Origin: an uncultured Eubacteriales bacterium
GTDB taxonomy: Bacteria > Bacillota > Clostridia > Oscillospirales > Acutalibacteraceae
DNA: 55,184 bases
Direction of reading: 5' to 3'
Assembly (NCBI GenBank): GCA_900316615.1
Contig: ONDU01000012.1
Location: 1 to 55,184 of the forward strand
Shown in pieces: positions 42,279-51,469 of the stretch. The notes under the pieces were generated by a model, which saw only the letters and a program-made list of their open reading frames with translations, was not told where the DNA came from and did no database searches. The position numbers were made by a program, and so were the translations under genes. Every line of letters begins with the position of its first letter. Position 1 is the stretch's first letter.

Positions 42279-42869
42279 TTAGAAATTGAACACAAGATGT
42301 TCAATCAGAATTTTAGAGCCTATAATCAGAAGTATAACACCTCCGAAAAGACCTGAATGAACTGAAAGAACATAACCGAAAAATTTTCCCAGATAAATTC
42401 CGAAAAGACTTATGATAAAGGTTATCAAGCCTATTGTAAAAACGGCTGTAAACATTTCTGTAAGGCTTGAAGCTCCTGCTGCCGACGGAAGTATAATACC
42501 TGTTGCAAGAGCGTCTATACTGGTTGCAAGAGCAAGTATAAGCATAGTACGCAGAGAAAGCATATTGTGTTTTTCCCGGACTCCTCTTACACGTATTTCG
42601 TTTATATAGTCGGCAATCATTTTAAAGCCTATTACCGACAGTATTCCGAATGCAACCCAGTGGTCAACATCTTTTATGAAGCTTTCTCCGGCTTTGCCGA
42701 ACAGCCAGCCTGTTACAGGCATAATAAGCTGGAAAAATCCGAAAAAAAATGATAATTTAAGAGCATATGATATTTTCACGGATTTGCTTAAAGCTCCGTC
42801 AGAAACGGAAACTGCAAAGGCATCCATGGCAAGTCCTACGGCTATTGAACAAATTGAAAAGTAATCCAT
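42279..42869 (-). CDS. mntP: Manganese efflux pump MntP
   Basis: A 196-residue inner-membrane protein with six predicted transmembrane segments. The conserved acidic motifs of this exporter family are present: GLAMDAFAVSVSDG (N-terminal repeat) and ATSIDALATGIILP (second repeat), as in the two homologous halves of MntP. It exports Mn2+ to relieve toxicity. No yybP-ykoY riboswitch is visible in the short upstream gap, which often controls this gene; instead its AGAGGGA ribosome binding site lies inside an 18-bp hairpin. It may be transcribed with the small membrane-protein gene upstream. Confidence 0.9.
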   Translation of the reverse strand: MDYFSICSIAVGLAMDAFAVSVSDGALSKSVKISYALKLSFFFGFFQLIMPVTGWLFGKAGESFIKDVDHWVAFGILSVIGFKMIADYINEIRVRGVREKHNMLSLRTMLILALATSIDALATGIILPSAAGASSLTEMFTAVFTIGLITFIISLFGIYLGKFFGYVLSVHSGLFGGVILLIIGSKILIEHLVFNF

Positions 42870-42877
42870 AAGCTTTT

Positions 42878-42922
42878 GTCCCTCTTCTGCAATATTACTA
42901 AACTATATTGCAGAAGAGGGAC
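42878..42922 (-). promoter_or_regulatory. 18-bp perfect hairpin covering the mntP ribosome binding site
   Basis: GTCCCTCTTCTGCAATAT (42878-42895) is exactly complementary to 42905-42922 around a 9-nt loop. Read on the minus strand, the second arm contains AGAGGGA, 9 nt before the mntP ATG. Folding would hide the ribosome binding site. No T-tract follows, so it is unlikely to be a simple terminator. Confidence 0.65.
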
Positions 42923-42947
42923 AGTTATTCCGTATTTTATATTAAGC

Positions 42948-43241
42948 TTATATTTTTCTGTGAAGCATTCTTGCCTCCCTTACAGAATTTATAATCATAG
43001 CTTTTTCCGTTCTGCTTTCGGAAACAATATCGGCTGTAAATTCAACAAAGCTCCACGCAAGGTATATAATATATCCTGTGGCAATCAGCATTTTTGAAAA
43101 GATATTTACAGCGATATAAGAAATAGTGCATAACGCAATATAGAAAAATTCCTCAGCAATTACGGCTTGCTTTGGAAATGCTGTAACAAGAAATCTGCGT
43201 ACAGCTGAAAGCATAAGTGAAATTATCACAAGGTTTACCAT
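42948..43241 (-). CDS. Small hypothetical membrane protein
   Basis: A 97-residue protein I do not recognise. It has hydrophobic stretches at about 5-18 and 28-70 (two or three transmembrane segments) and a short charged C-terminal tail (ESRTEKAMIINSVREARMLHRKI). TTGGAGATG lies 9 nt before the ATG, a good ribosome binding site, which supports it as a real gene. It reads towards mntP with 78 bp between them. It may be related to small integral membrane proteins of manganese handling, but nothing in the sequence shows this. Confidence 0.55.
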   Translation of the reverse strand: MVNLVIISLMLSAVRRFLVTAFPKQAVIAEEFFYIALCTISYIAVNIFSKMLIATGYIIYLAWSFVEFTADIVSESRTEKAMIINSVREARMLHRKI

Positions 43242-43367
43242 ATTCTTTACATCTCCAATAAATAATATTATATCTTTATAATAATTTTACACTTGAAGAT
43301 GGAATTATTTTGGTATATTTTCTGCAATACTGCTAAAATTTAAGAATGTACAGATTTAAAAAGAGAA

Positions 43368-43468
43368 GGCGATTGCAGATAATCCGAATATCGGATTATC
43401 GTACATATAATGCTTTGACATTATATGTACGATTTTTGCGGAAATTTCCGCAAAAATCCGCAATCGCC
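43368..43468. repeat. Family-1 three-arm hairpin repeat, copy F
   Basis: The outer stem GGCGATTGC (43368-43376) pairs with GCAATCGCC (43460-43468). Arms: GATAATCCGA-ATA-TCGGATTATC (10 bp), GTACATATAATG-CTTTGA-CATTATATGTAC (12 bp), and a perfect 28-nt palindrome starting GATTTTTGCGGAAA. It lies 26 bp from the ABC-F stop, in the 250-bp gap to the small membrane-protein gene, which has no other feature. Confidence 0.9.
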
Positions 43469-43494
43469 CCATAGCTGAGCAGAAGCTTAAAGAA

Positions 43495-45099
43495 TTATTC
43501 TCTTATAAGATGATTTTCTGCAAGGTATTCATCATAACCGGAAGTAATATCCTTGATGCCGTCCTCCTGAATAAAAATAATTCTGTTTGCTACAGTAGAA
43601 ATAAATTCGTGGTCGTGCGAAGTAAACAGAACTATACCGGGGAAGCTTGTAAGTCCCTTGTTTACGGCTGTTATAGACTCCAGATCAAGATGGTTTGTAG
43701 GCTGATCGAGAACAAGCACGTTAGCTCCGCCCATCATCATTTTTGAAAGCATACAGCGAACCTTTTCGCCTCCGCTGAGAACCTTTACAGGCTTGAAAAC
43801 GTCCTCGCCGCTAAAAAGCATTCTGCCTAAGAAGCCTCTCAGATAAGTTTCGGTATGGTCAGAGCCGTTGTTATATTTTTCCAGCCACTCAAGTATAGAA
43901 TCATCGCAGCTGTTGAAAAAGGCTGAATTGTCCTTGGGAAAATATGATGTGCTTGTGCTTACGCCCCATTTGAATGTACCGGAATCCTGCTTTTCGTTTT
44001 CCATAAGTATTTCAAAAAGAGCAGTAACAGAAGTTTCCTTATCACTTATAAATGCTATTTTGTCGCCACGCTCAACTCTGAAAGATACGTTTTTAAGAAT
44101 GTACTCACCATCGGCTTTTTTAGAAAGTCCCTCAACGGACAAAATTTCCTTTCCAACCTCTCTGTCCTGTTTGAAGCCTACAAACGGATAGCGTCTGCTG
44201 GAGGCGGGCATTTCTTCAACAGTAAGCTTATCAAGCAGTTTTCTTCTTGAAGTAGCCTGCTTGGATTTTGATTTATTAGCTGAAAATCTCGCTATAAAGC
44301 TTTGAAGCTCCTTTATTTTTTCCTCATTCTTCTTGTTTTGCTGTTTAATCATAGCCTGAACAAGCTGACTTGATTCATACCAGAACTCATAGTTTCCGAC
44401 ATACATTTTTATTTTGCCGTAATCTATATCAACCATATGAGTGCATACGGTATTAAGAAAGTGACGGTCATGGCTTACTACTATTACAGTACCCTCATAG
44501 TCCATAAGAAAATCCTCAAGCCACGATATAGCCATAATGTCAAGGTTGTTTGTAGGTTCGTCCATCATAAGAATTTCAGGGTTTCCAAACAAAGCTTGTG
44601 CAAGAAGAACCTTTACCTTTTCATTACCTGTAAGACTGCTCATCTGAGAATAAAGTATGCTTTCATCAAGTCCAAGACCCTGAATCAGCTTTGAAGCATC
44701 ACTTTCAGCTTCCCAGCCGTTCATTTCAGCAAACTCGGCTTCAAGCTCACTTGCTCTTATTCCGTCCTCGTCGCTGAAATCAGGCTTTGAATAGAGAGCG
44801 TCCTTTTCCTGCATAATATTATACAGCTTCATATTTCCCATAATCACCGTATCGAGTACGGTATATTGGTCAAAAGCAAAATGATCCTGTTTCAATACGC
44901 TCATTCTTTCACCGTCAGGGATAATTACATCACCTGTGGTAGGCTCAAGCTCTCCCGTAAGAACCTTTAAAAACGTTGATTTTCCTGCACCGTTTGCACC
45001 TATTACACCGTAGCAGTTTCCGGGAGTAAATTTAAGCTCAACGTCCTTGAACAAATCCGTTCCGCTGAAGTTTATACTTACATTAGATACTGTAATCAT
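43495..45099 (-). CDS. ABC-F ATPase (YkpA/YbiT-like)
   Basis: A 534-residue ribosome-associated ABC-F protein with two ATPase domains, no membrane segments, and a linker. Domain 1 has Walker A GANGAGKS (34-41), Walker B MMDEPTNNLD and a signature segment reading SSLTGNEKV rather than LSGGQ. Domain 2 has an atypical Walker A region (IAFISDKETSVTALFE, lacking GxGKS), a good LSGGEKVR signature and Walker B DQPTNHLD with Gln where Glu is usual. Related YkpA/YbiT proteins can have such degenerate second sites. ABC-F proteins modulate translation at the ribosomal E site; some confer antibiotic protection, but nothing here indicates that. Confidence 0.87.
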   Translation of the reverse strand: MITVSNVSINFSGTDLFKDVELKFTPGNCYGVIGANGAGKSTFLKVLTGELEPTTGDVIIPDGERMSVLKQDHFAFDQYTVLDTVIMGNMKLYNIMQEKDALYSKPDFSDEDGIRASELEAEFAEMNGWEAESDASKLIQGLGLDESILYSQMSSLTGNEKVKVLLAQALFGNPEILMMDEPTNNLDIMAISWLEDFLMDYEGTVIVVSHDRHFLNTVCTHMVDIDYGKIKMYVGNYEFWYESSQLVQAMIKQQNKKNEEKIKELQSFIARFSANKSKSKQATSRRKLLDKLTVEEMPASSRRYPFVGFKQDREVGKEILSVEGLSKKADGEYILKNVSFRVERGDKIAFISDKETSVTALFEILMENEKQDSGTFKWGVSTSTSYFPKDNSAFFNSCDDSILEWLEKYNNGSDHTETYLRGFLGRMLFSGEDVFKPVKVLSGGEKVRCMLSKMMMGGANVLVLDQPTNHLDLESITAVNKGLTSFPGIVLFTSHDHEFISTVANRIIFIQEDGIKDITSGYDEYLAENHLIRE

Positions 45100-45135
45100 A
45101 TGCCATCAATCCTTTTTCAATATTGTGTACTACAT

Positions 45136-45164
45136 ATTATAGCATTGAATTTAATATTAAACAA
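45136..45164 (-). promoter_or_regulatory. Probable promoter of the ABC-F gene
   Basis: On the minus strand TTGTTT (45164-45159) and TATAAT (45141-45136) are 17 nt apart. The rest of the 338-bp gap 45100-45437 is AT-rich and shows nothing else but the divergent promoter. Confidence 0.55.
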
Positions 45165-45328
45165 TAGATAAAAAATTTTAATTAAAAGAGTATGGATACA
45201 TAATTATATCCTAAAAATATATTGTATATATAATTTCAGATTCTAGTTAAAGAGATACGTAAAAATAGCTAAATTTAGTATTTTATTTTAGTTAAAATTG
45301 TAACAGTAATGGAAATTTTGATAATTAT

Positions 45329-45358
45329 TTGACAATGTGCTTGCAATAATTATATAAT
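45329..45358 (+). promoter_or_regulatory. Sigma-A promoter of the DUF6465-like gene
   Basis: TTGACA (45329-45334) and TATAAT (45353-45358) are 18 nt apart. Confidence 0.7.
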
Positions 45359-45437
45359 GTACTTGTTGCTCAGGTACATTGAATGTACCGGTGATTTTAA
45401 AATGAAATTTTCACTTTTCAGAAAGAAGGTATTTTTA

Positions 45438-45845
45438 ATGGCTGCTACTAAAAAGACAACAACAAAGAAGACTACAAAGGCTGCTGAAGCAGAAGTTAAG
45501 AAAGAGGTGGCTGAGGTAGTTGCTGATACTGCCGTTGAAGCTGTTGAAAAAAAGACAGCTAATGCAAGAAAGACAACAACTGCTGCAAAAAAGACAACTG
45601 CCGCTAAGAAAACAACTGTTGCTGCTAAGAAAGCCGTTGAACCTACAGTTGAGTTTTTTGTTGAGTACAACGGTGTTCAGGAAACATATACTTCCATAGT
45701 TGAGAACGTTAAAAAGACATACTTTGAAAGTCACGGTGACGCAGATGTTACTTCTGTAAAGATTTATCTCAAGCCTACAGAGAACGCTGCTTACTGTGTA
45801 GTTAATGGCGAAGTAGAGTTCAAGATGGACGTTTATTTCTACTAA
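45438..45845 (+). CDS. DUF6465-like protein with Lys/Thr/Ala-rich N-terminus
   Basis: A 135-residue protein. Residues 1-72 are a Lys/Thr/Ala-rich, histone H1-like low-complexity stretch (KKTTTKKTTKAAEAE and repeated TTAAKK). Residues 73-135 form a small folded domain (FFVEYNGVQETYTSIVENVK, then VTSVKIYLKPTENAAYCVVNGEV), as in DUF6465. I chose ATG 45438 over the longer frame start 45357 because GAAGG lies upstream and the earlier residues overlap the promoter. The function is unknown; the basic tail may bind nucleic acid. Two bidirectional terminators follow. Confidence 0.75.
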   Translation: MAATKKTTTKKTTKAAEAEVKKEVAEVVADTAVEAVEKKTANARKTTTAAKKTTAAKKTTVAAKKAVEPTVEFFVEYNGVQETYTSIVENVKKTYFESHGDADVTSVKIYLKPTENAAYCVVNGEVEFKMDVYFY

Positions 45846-45870
45846 TGATTTTGTTGCTTGCTATAAAGAG

Positions 45871-45938
45871 ATTAAGTGCCGCTTTTTTCAAGCGGCACTT
45901 AATAGTGTAGAAAAAGTCCGGTAATCGCCGGACTTTTT
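45871..45938. terminator. Double bidirectional terminator between convergent genes
   Basis: ATTAAGTGCCGCTT (45871-45884) pairs with its exact complement at 45890-45903, and AAAAAGTCCGG (45911-45921) with CCGGACTTTTT (45928-45938). A- and T-rich ends suit both strands, and two convergent genes end here. Confidence 0.85.
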
Positions 45939-45995
45939 CTCATATCTATTGTACAATAAGATACTGTGATGAATATGCTTGTTTTTGATTAAAAA

Positions 45996-47294
45996 TTAAA
46001 GTTTATTTCCGCAGTTAGGACAGAACTTAGGTGACTGTCCCTCAGAAGGCTCAAAGCCGCATTTTGAGCATTTAGCCTTGGAGGGCATAGGTTTTCCGCA
46101 CTCGGAACAGAACTTACCCTTGTTTACCGTACCGCACTCACATTTCCAGCCGTCCGACTGCTGAGGCTTGGGCTTGCCGCACTCATTGCAGAATTTTCCC
46201 GTATTGCTTGCACCGCATTCACACTTCCACGAATTTGCGTTCTGCTGTTTCTGCTGAGGCTGGCGAGGCTGAGGAGGAACAAATCCGCCCTGCTGACCGT
46301 AGTTCTGCTGCTGATAGCCCTGCATAACGTTTCCGGCCATATTCATACCCATTCCCATACCTATGAATGAGTTCATTGTACCGCCTGAATTGCTTCCTGC
46401 ATTTTTCAGACCTTCAGCTATGTTCTTAGCCATATATCCGGACTGCACCTGCTGATTGCCGAACATCATACCCTCGGAACGTGATTTTACAATCTTTTCG
46501 GAATCCTGGTCATATGAAACAGAAATAGTAGTTTCAACAATCTCAAAGCCTCTGAGCTGTCGCCATTCATCGTCAAGAGCTGTATTGAGGTATTTTGTAA
46601 GATTTTTTGTATTGCCGTGAATCTGATATATAGGGTAGCCGTCAATGGACATCTGTCCGAGGGAGTTACGAAGCTCTGTCAAAAATTCTCCGTTGAATTG
46701 CTGCTTAATAGCGTTTATATCAATATTGCTGTTTGATATTGTGCTTCCTCTGTCTACAACCTCTGTATAGAATTTCATAGGGTCTACAATTTTGATGGAG
46801 TACGTACCATGTGCTCTTATGAAAAGCTCTGCCTGATACATTGCGTCAAAGTAGTTCATAGCGTTTTCTGTACCGAACTTTATACCTCTGATTTCCTGCA
46901 TATTAATGTAGAAAACTCTCTGAGAACGGGGAGTAGTTCCTCCGAACTTAACTCTTTCAAATGTATCCTTGAGTGCGTCCTTCCACTGACCTGCAAATAT
47001 TGAAGGCGATGTTGAATCGCTTACCTGATAGTAGCCCTCCTCGCAGGAAGCTGCTATAACTCTTCCTCCGTCTACAAGAAGCATCATTGAGTTAGGCCAT
47101 ACGTGTATAAGTGAACCGTTAGATACAACATTATCCGTACCCTTGTTGGTATTGCGGCGGTCGTTTGCTCTTACCTTCTGACCTGCTGCAAAGACAATGT
47201 TGTTGGACATATTTTCGGGGGGCTCAATAATTTCTCCGTACTGGTCGGCAAAAGCTCCTCCTACAGAATTTATCGCTGCTCTGATAATTCCCAT
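45996..47294 (-). CDS. SPFH-domain protein with three C-terminal zinc ribbons
   Basis: A 432-residue protein. Residues 1-290 form an SPFH/band-7-like domain (VFAAGQKVRANDRRNTN, FVINMQEIRGIKFGT-type strands), the YdjI or 'virion core protein' group. Residues 290-345 are a Gly/Met/Gln-rich linker (GMGMGMNMAGN, QQQ). Then come three zinc ribbons: CECGASNTGKFCNECG, CECGTVNKGKFCSECG, and CSKCGFEPSEG...CPNCG. Such proteins oligomerise; a role in membrane or stress complexes is likely but unproven. GAGA-type ribosome binding site lies 8 nt upstream. It converges with the DUF6465-like gene. Confidence 0.85.
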   Translation of the reverse strand: MGIIRAAINSVGGAFADQYGEIIEPPENMSNNIVFAAGQKVRANDRRNTNKGTDNVVSNGSLIHVWPNSMMLLVDGGRVIAASCEEGYYQVSDSTSPSIFAGQWKDALKDTFERVKFGGTTPRSQRVFYINMQEIRGIKFGTENAMNYFDAMYQAELFIRAHGTYSIKIVDPMKFYTEVVDRGSTISNSNIDINAIKQQFNGEFLTELRNSLGQMSIDGYPIYQIHGNTKNLTKYLNTALDDEWRQLRGFEIVETTISVSYDQDSEKIVKSRSEGMMFGNQQVQSGYMAKNIAEGLKNAGSNSGGTMNSFIGMGMGMNMAGNVMQGYQQQNYGQQGGFVPPQPRQPQQKQQNANSWKCECGASNTGKFCNECGKPKPQQSDGWKCECGTVNKGKFCSECGKPMPSKAKCSKCGFEPSEGQSPKFCPNCGNKL

Positions 47295-47490
47295 TTTAAT
47301 CTCTCCTTTTCATATAACATTTTTATTTTGAATTTTAAAGTAAATTCGTTAAAATAAAAACAATTATTACTTATTATTTGTATACTATGTATACCTGCCT
47401 GATTATTATATAATATTTTACCGAATAATTCAATATATAAATTGTTAATTATCTTTCAAAACTCTTATACGAATTTAAATTATTAAAGTG

Positions 47491-47518
47491 TTGACATAAA
47501 AAACAGAACAAATATAAT
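47491..47518 (+). promoter_or_regulatory. Promoter of the 189-residue hypothetical gene
   Basis: TTGACA (47491-47496) and TATAAT (47513-47518) are 16 nt apart, 47 bp before the start. Confidence 0.65.
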
Positions 47519-47564
47519 TTCTATATGATTTTATATTATTTTCAGCAAGGATGCGGCTTTTATT

Positions 47565-48134
47565 ATGAATGAACTCGAAAAAATCAGACGTGCAGCTATG
47601 TATCTCGAAAAGCTTTCTATGGGAATTGACCCTCTTACCGATACCGAAATTCCCGAAAACGATATTGTAAGTAATCTCAGAATTTCACGCTGTCTTGCCT
47701 ACTCGGCAGGAATTTTAAAGGATATTTTAAACGGAAACGGTCGCCTTAAAATCGAAAAGACTCCGTTTTCCATTACGTATGAGCAGCTCAGTAAATTTGA
47801 GTATTCAGAGGCTCCCATAACAATATCAGAAATAGCCAGAAGGCTTAATTCTCTTACGGATTGCCTTGGGGTAAAAAAAATAAGCTACAAGGATATATCT
47901 CAGTGGCTTATAAGTGTAAATATGCTTGAGGAATTTACAAATATAGACGGAAAGACCTCCAAATATCCCACAGATACCGGTATGGAGCTTGGTATTTTTA
48001 CCGAAAAGCGAAAAAGTATTCAGTATAATAAGGAATATACGGTTGTAGTATATAACAAAAACGCTCAGAAATTTATAGTTGACAACGTATATGCAATTAT
48101 GGAATATAACACTCGTTTAAAGAAGAATAAATAG
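47565..48134 (+). CDS. Uncharacterised protein, 189 residues
   Basis: I do not recognise a named family, though similar starts (MNELEKIRRAAMYLEKLSMGIDPLT) recur in clostridial genomes. The first 65 residues are largely helical; the middle (residues 72-125) has ITISEIARRLNSL, compatible with a winged-helix or HTH. No transmembrane segments or cysteine motifs are seen. It stands alone, with its own promoter, and is followed by a clear terminator. A DNA-binding or regulatory role is a weak inference. Confidence 0.7.
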   Translation: MNELEKIRRAAMYLEKLSMGIDPLTDTEIPENDIVSNLRISRCLAYSAGILKDILNGNGRLKIEKTPFSITYEQLSKFEYSEAPITISEIARRLNSLTDCLGVKKISYKDISQWLISVNMLEEFTNIDGKTSKYPTDTGMELGIFTEKRKSIQYNKEYTVVVYNKNAQKFIVDNVYAIMEYNTRLKKNK

Positions 48135-48166
48135 TCTGAACTTTCTTTTGCGAAATTTCAGGAGAA

Positions 48167-48206
48167 GCTGCTCCCGGTTTAAAGCCTGTTTAAAACCGGG
48201 AGCAGC
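48167..48206 (+). terminator. Terminator-like hairpin after the hypothetical gene
   Basis: GCTGCTCCCGGTTT (48167-48180) pairs with AAACCGGGAGCAGC (48193-48206), a perfect 14-bp stem, followed by TTAAATTC. Confidence 0.75.
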
Positions 48207-48294
48207 TTAAATTCAAAAAAAGAACATTAAATAACCTTTTTCGTCAAAATCGTAAAGCATACAAATTTTTAGTAAAATATTTTTCATATTTTAC

Positions 48295-48323
48295 TTGACT
48301 AAAGGGAAAGCGTGTTTTACAAT
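48295..48323 (+). promoter_or_regulatory. Promoter of potABCD
   Basis: TTGACT (48295-48300) and TACAAT (48318-48323) are 17 nt apart, about 90 bp before potA. Confidence 0.7.
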
Positions 48324-48413
48324 GAGTTTTGCTTTATGATATGCAATAATAATGGATTTTTCCGTGTTTGCTGTACATAAGGCAACTGCAAATATTTTAC
48401 GGAGGTGCATAAA

Positions 48414-49841
48414 TTGAGTGAAAATCCTGTGGTTTCTTTAAAAAATATTGAAGTATCGTTTGACGGCGAGGTAATTCTCGATAAAATCAATCTTGATATC
48501 AAGGATCGGGAATTTATTACCCTGCTGGGTCCCAGCGGTTGCGGAAAAACCACTACTCTGCGAATTATAGGAGGATTTCTTGAGCCTGACAGCGGAGAAC
48601 TCTACTTTGACGGTGAGCTTATAAACGACTTGCCGCCGAACAAACGAAATGTAAATACTGTTTTTCAGAAATATGCATTATTTCCACACCTGAACGTTTA
48701 TGAAAATATTGCTTTCGGACTTAAGCTTAAGAAAAAATCAAAGGAAGAAATTGACAAGGCTGTCAAAAAGATGCTGGCGGTAGTCGATTTGAAGGGTTAT
48801 GAGAAACGTCCTGTATCCAAGCTTTCAGGCGGTCAGCAGCAGAGAGTTGCCATAGCAAGGGCACTGGTATGCGACCCGAAGGTTCTTCTTTTGGACGAGC
48901 CGCTCGGTGCTTTGGATTTGAAGCTGCGAAAAGATATGCAGATAGAGCTTAAGCAGCTGCAAAATCAGCTGAAAACGACATTCGTGTTTGTCACACATGA
49001 CCAGGAAGAGGCTCTCACAATGTCGGACAGGGTTGTTGTTATGAACAACGGCAAAATCGAACAGATAGGCACTCCTACCGATATTTATAACGAGCCTGCA
49101 AATGCCTTTGTAGCTGATTTTATCGGAGAAGCAAATATACTCAACGGAATTATGAAAGAGGACTGTACCGTAATTTTACAGGGCAGGGAGATAAAATGTA
49201 TTGACACAGGGTTTGAAAGCTATCAGCCCGTAGACGTGGTTATACGACCCGAGGATATAGAAATAGTCAAGCCTGAAAACGGACTTCTTACCGGTATTGT
49301 TACAAGCGTTGTTTTCAAGGGCGTACACTATGAAATGGAGGTTGACTGCGAGGGCTGTCTGTGGATTATTCACAGCACCGATTGTGAACCCGTAAACACA
49401 AAAATAGGTATGAGCTTTACTCCCGAAAATATTCACATTATGAATAAGCTCTTTCCTACCGAAAACAATATCTTTACTGCTGAGGTTACTTCAAGCGACC
49501 CCGAAGGTAATTCTATGGAAATAGAGCTTGAGGGCAATACTCTCGAAGTAAAAGGTCACTGCTATTCTGAGGGTGCGGTTGTGGAAATAACTCTTCCTCC
49601 CTCCGGAATTTATGTTGCAGGCGACGGCAACGGTCAGCTTGAGGCTTATATAGAGTCCGTTATATATAAGGGTGAGTACAACGAAATAATTATGGAAACG
49701 GAAGAACATAAATGGCTTATGACAAGTACTCAGGACGAGCAGGTTGCTACTACCGCTCCCATATGCTTCAATTTTGAAAATGCTCATTTTTCGGAATACT
49801 GCGGCACAAAGCCCTCTTCATACGGAGGTGAGGAGGTATGA
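48414..49841 (+). CDS. potA: Spermidine/putrescine ABC transporter ATPase
   Basis: The ATPase of a polyamine importer. About 475 residues from TTG 48414, 8 nt after GGAGG; an earlier GTG overlaps the ribosome binding site. Walker A GPSGCGKT (39-46), signature [16 protein letters not shown], Walker [13 protein letters not shown] and switch [11 protein letters not shown] are all present. After the usual TOBE-type regulatory domain (about 240-350) there is an extra C-terminal part of about 120 residues with a second strand-rich repeat ([19 protein letters not shown] and [17 protein letters not shown]), longer than typical PotA. It overlaps potB by 4 bp. Confidence 0.92.
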   Translation: MSENPVVSLKNIEVSFDGEVILDKINLDIKDREFITLLGPSGCGKTTTLRIIGGFLEPDSGELYFDGELINDLPPNKRNVNTVFQKYALFPHLNVYENIAFGLKLKKKSKEEIDKAVKKMLAVVDLKGYEKRPVSKLSGGQQQRVAIARALVCDPKVLLLDEPLGALDLKLRKDMQIELKQLQNQLKTTFVFVTHDQEEALTMSDRVVVMNNGKIEQIGTPTDIYNEPANAFVADFIGEANILNGIMKEDCTVILQGREIKCIDTGFESYQPVDVVIRPEDIEIVKPENGLLTGIVTSVVFKGVHYEMEVDCEGCLWIIHSTDCEPVNTKIGMSFTPENIHIMNKLFPTENNIFTAEVTSSDPEGNSMEIELEGNTLEVKGHCYSEGAVVEITLPPSGIYVAGDGNGQLEAYIESVIYKGEYNEIIMETEEHKWLMTSTQDEQVATTAPICFNFENAHFSEYCGTKPSSYGGEEV

Positions 49842-50632
49842 AGTCTAAAGCTCCTGCAATACCTTATCTTATATGGATGCTGTTCTTCACGGTTGTACCT
49901 CTTGTTATGGTCGTGTACTATGCATTCACCGACAAAAGCGGCTCATTTACACTTAATTCGTTCGTAGACAGCCTTTTCTATACCGACGTATTTATACGCT
50001 CACTGTGGATTGCTCTCGTATCAACGGTTATATGTCTTGTTATAGCCTATCCGTTAAGCTACATAATGTCACGCTCAAACGGACGGACACGTACAGCTAT
50101 AACTATGATGATTATGCTTCCGATGTGGATGAACTTTATACTGAGAATATATGCGTGGGTTCTGCTTTTGCAGAATGACGGTCTTGTTGATACGGCGTTG
50201 AAAATATTCGGTCTTGACATTCCTCTTATGGGAAACGCAGGCTCGGTTATACTGGGTATGGTTTATAACTATCTCCCGTTTATGGTGCTTCCTCTGCACT
50301 CGGTTATGCTTAAAATAGACGGAAGTCTTATAGAAGCTGCAAAGGATTTGGGTGCAGGCAAGTTCAATGTATTCAGAAAGGTTGTTTTTCCTCTAAGCAT
50401 ACCGGGAATTATAAGCGGCTTTACTGTGGTTTTCGTTCCTACTGCAAGTACCTTCCTTGTTGCTCAGTACTTAGGCGGTACGGGTGACAAAATGATTGGT
50501 GACGTTATCGAAAATATTTTCCAGAGAGATAAAAATGTAGGTTCAGCTATTTCGCTTGCCCTTATGGTTATTATTCTTGTACTTGTAATCGTTATGAACA
50601 AGTTCGGTGACGAGGAGGCGGCTGTAGCGTGA
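49838..50632 (+). CDS. potB: Spermidine/putrescine ABC transporter permease PotB
   Basis: A 264-residue integral membrane protein with six transmembrane segments. The first is [21 protein letters not shown]. The ABC coupling (EAA) motif is [26 protein letters not shown] (about 166-191). It pairs with PotC to form the polyamine channel. It overlaps potA at its start and potC at its end by 4 bp each, as in translationally coupled operons. Confidence 0.92.
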   Translation: MKSKAPAIPYLIWMLFFTVVPLVMVVYYAFTDKSGSFTLNSFVDSLFYTDVFIRSLWIALVSTVICLVIAYPLSYIMSRSNGRTRTAITMMIMLPMWMNFILRIYAWVLLLQNDGLVDTALKIFGLDIPLMGNAGSVILGMVYNYLPFMVLPLHSVMLKIDGSLIEAAKDLGAGKFNVFRKVVFPLSIPGIISGFTVVFVPTASTFLVAQYLGGTGDKMIGDVIENIFQRDKNVGSAISLALMVIILVLVIVMNKFGDEEAAVA

Positions 50633-51435
50633 AAAAAAAGAGAAAAATCGGTTCTAAAATATATATTGCACTGGTTATGCTTTTCCTCTATCTTCCGATT
50701 GCCGTCCTTATTCTGTATTCGTTCAACAACGGAAAAACATCCGTATGGAAAGGCTTTACACTCAAATGGTATTATGAGCTGTTCAACAACAGTGCTATTA
50801 TGACATCTCTTTACAATACTGTTATTGTTGCTGTCATCGCTTCGATAGTTTCCACAGCTTTGGGAACTTTGGCAGCTGTAGGAATTTACAATATGAAAAA
50901 GCCTGTAAGAACGGTGGTTACAAACGTTTCAAACGTTCCTATAATAAATCCTGAAATAGTTACTGGTGTATCGTTTATGCTTCTTTTCACATTTCTCGGC
51001 AATATTTTTAACTTTGAAATGGGTTTCTGGACGGTTCTTATCGCTCATATAAGCTTCTGTACACCATATGTGGTTCTTAACGTCATGCCTAAGCTCAGAC
51101 AGATGGATTACAGCATTTATGAAGCGGCTCTCGACCTTGGCTGCAATCAGCGTCAGGCTTTTATGAAAACCGTTGTACCTGAAATTATGCCGGGTGTTAT
51201 TTCGGGACTGCTTATGTCCTTTACGTACTCGCTTGACGACTTCGTAATTACCTACTTTACAAGAGGTGCAAGATTTCAGACGCTTCCGATTCAGATTTAC
51301 ACTATGCTGAGAAGAAGAATATCACCTACTATCAATGCATTGTCTACCCTGCTTTTCGTGGTTACAATAACGATACTTATAATTGTAAACGTTCGTGAGT
51401 ACAGAGCTGAAAAAGCAAGGTATGCAAAGCTTTAA
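50629..51435 (+). CDS. potC: Spermidine/putrescine ABC transporter permease PotC
   Basis: A 268-residue permease with six transmembrane segments and the coupling motif EAALDLGCNQRQAFMKTVVPEIMPGV. Basic residues at the start ([10 protein letters not shown]) mark the cytoplasmic N-terminus; NFN-type SFNNGKTSVWKGFTLKWY follows, typical of PotC. It starts with GTG at 50629, overlapping potB, and is followed after 34 bp by potD. Confidence 0.92.
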   Translation: MKKKRKIGSKIYIALVMLFLYLPIAVLILYSFNNGKTSVWKGFTLKWYYELFNNSAIMTSLYNTVIVAVIASIVSTALGTLAAVGIYNMKKPVRTVVTNVSNVPIINPEIVTGVSFMLLFTFLGNIFNFEMGFWTVLIAHISFCTPYVVLNVMPKLRQMDYSIYEAALDLGCNQRQAFMKTVVPEIMPGVISGLLMSFTYSLDDFVITYFTRGARFQTLPIQIYTMLRRRISPTINALSTLLFVVTITILIIVNVREYRAEKARYAKL

Positions 51436-51469
51436 TATATAAATTTTTATGTTTAAGGAGATATGGAAA

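Noticed and set aside
42870-42947. yybP-ykoY (Mn) riboswitch before mntP
   Set aside because: The gap is too short and filled by an 18-bp hairpin; no riboswitch core motif is seen.
12938-43468. Family-1 repeats as a CRISPR array
   Set aside because: Copies are single and kilobases apart, with no regular spacers and no cas genes.
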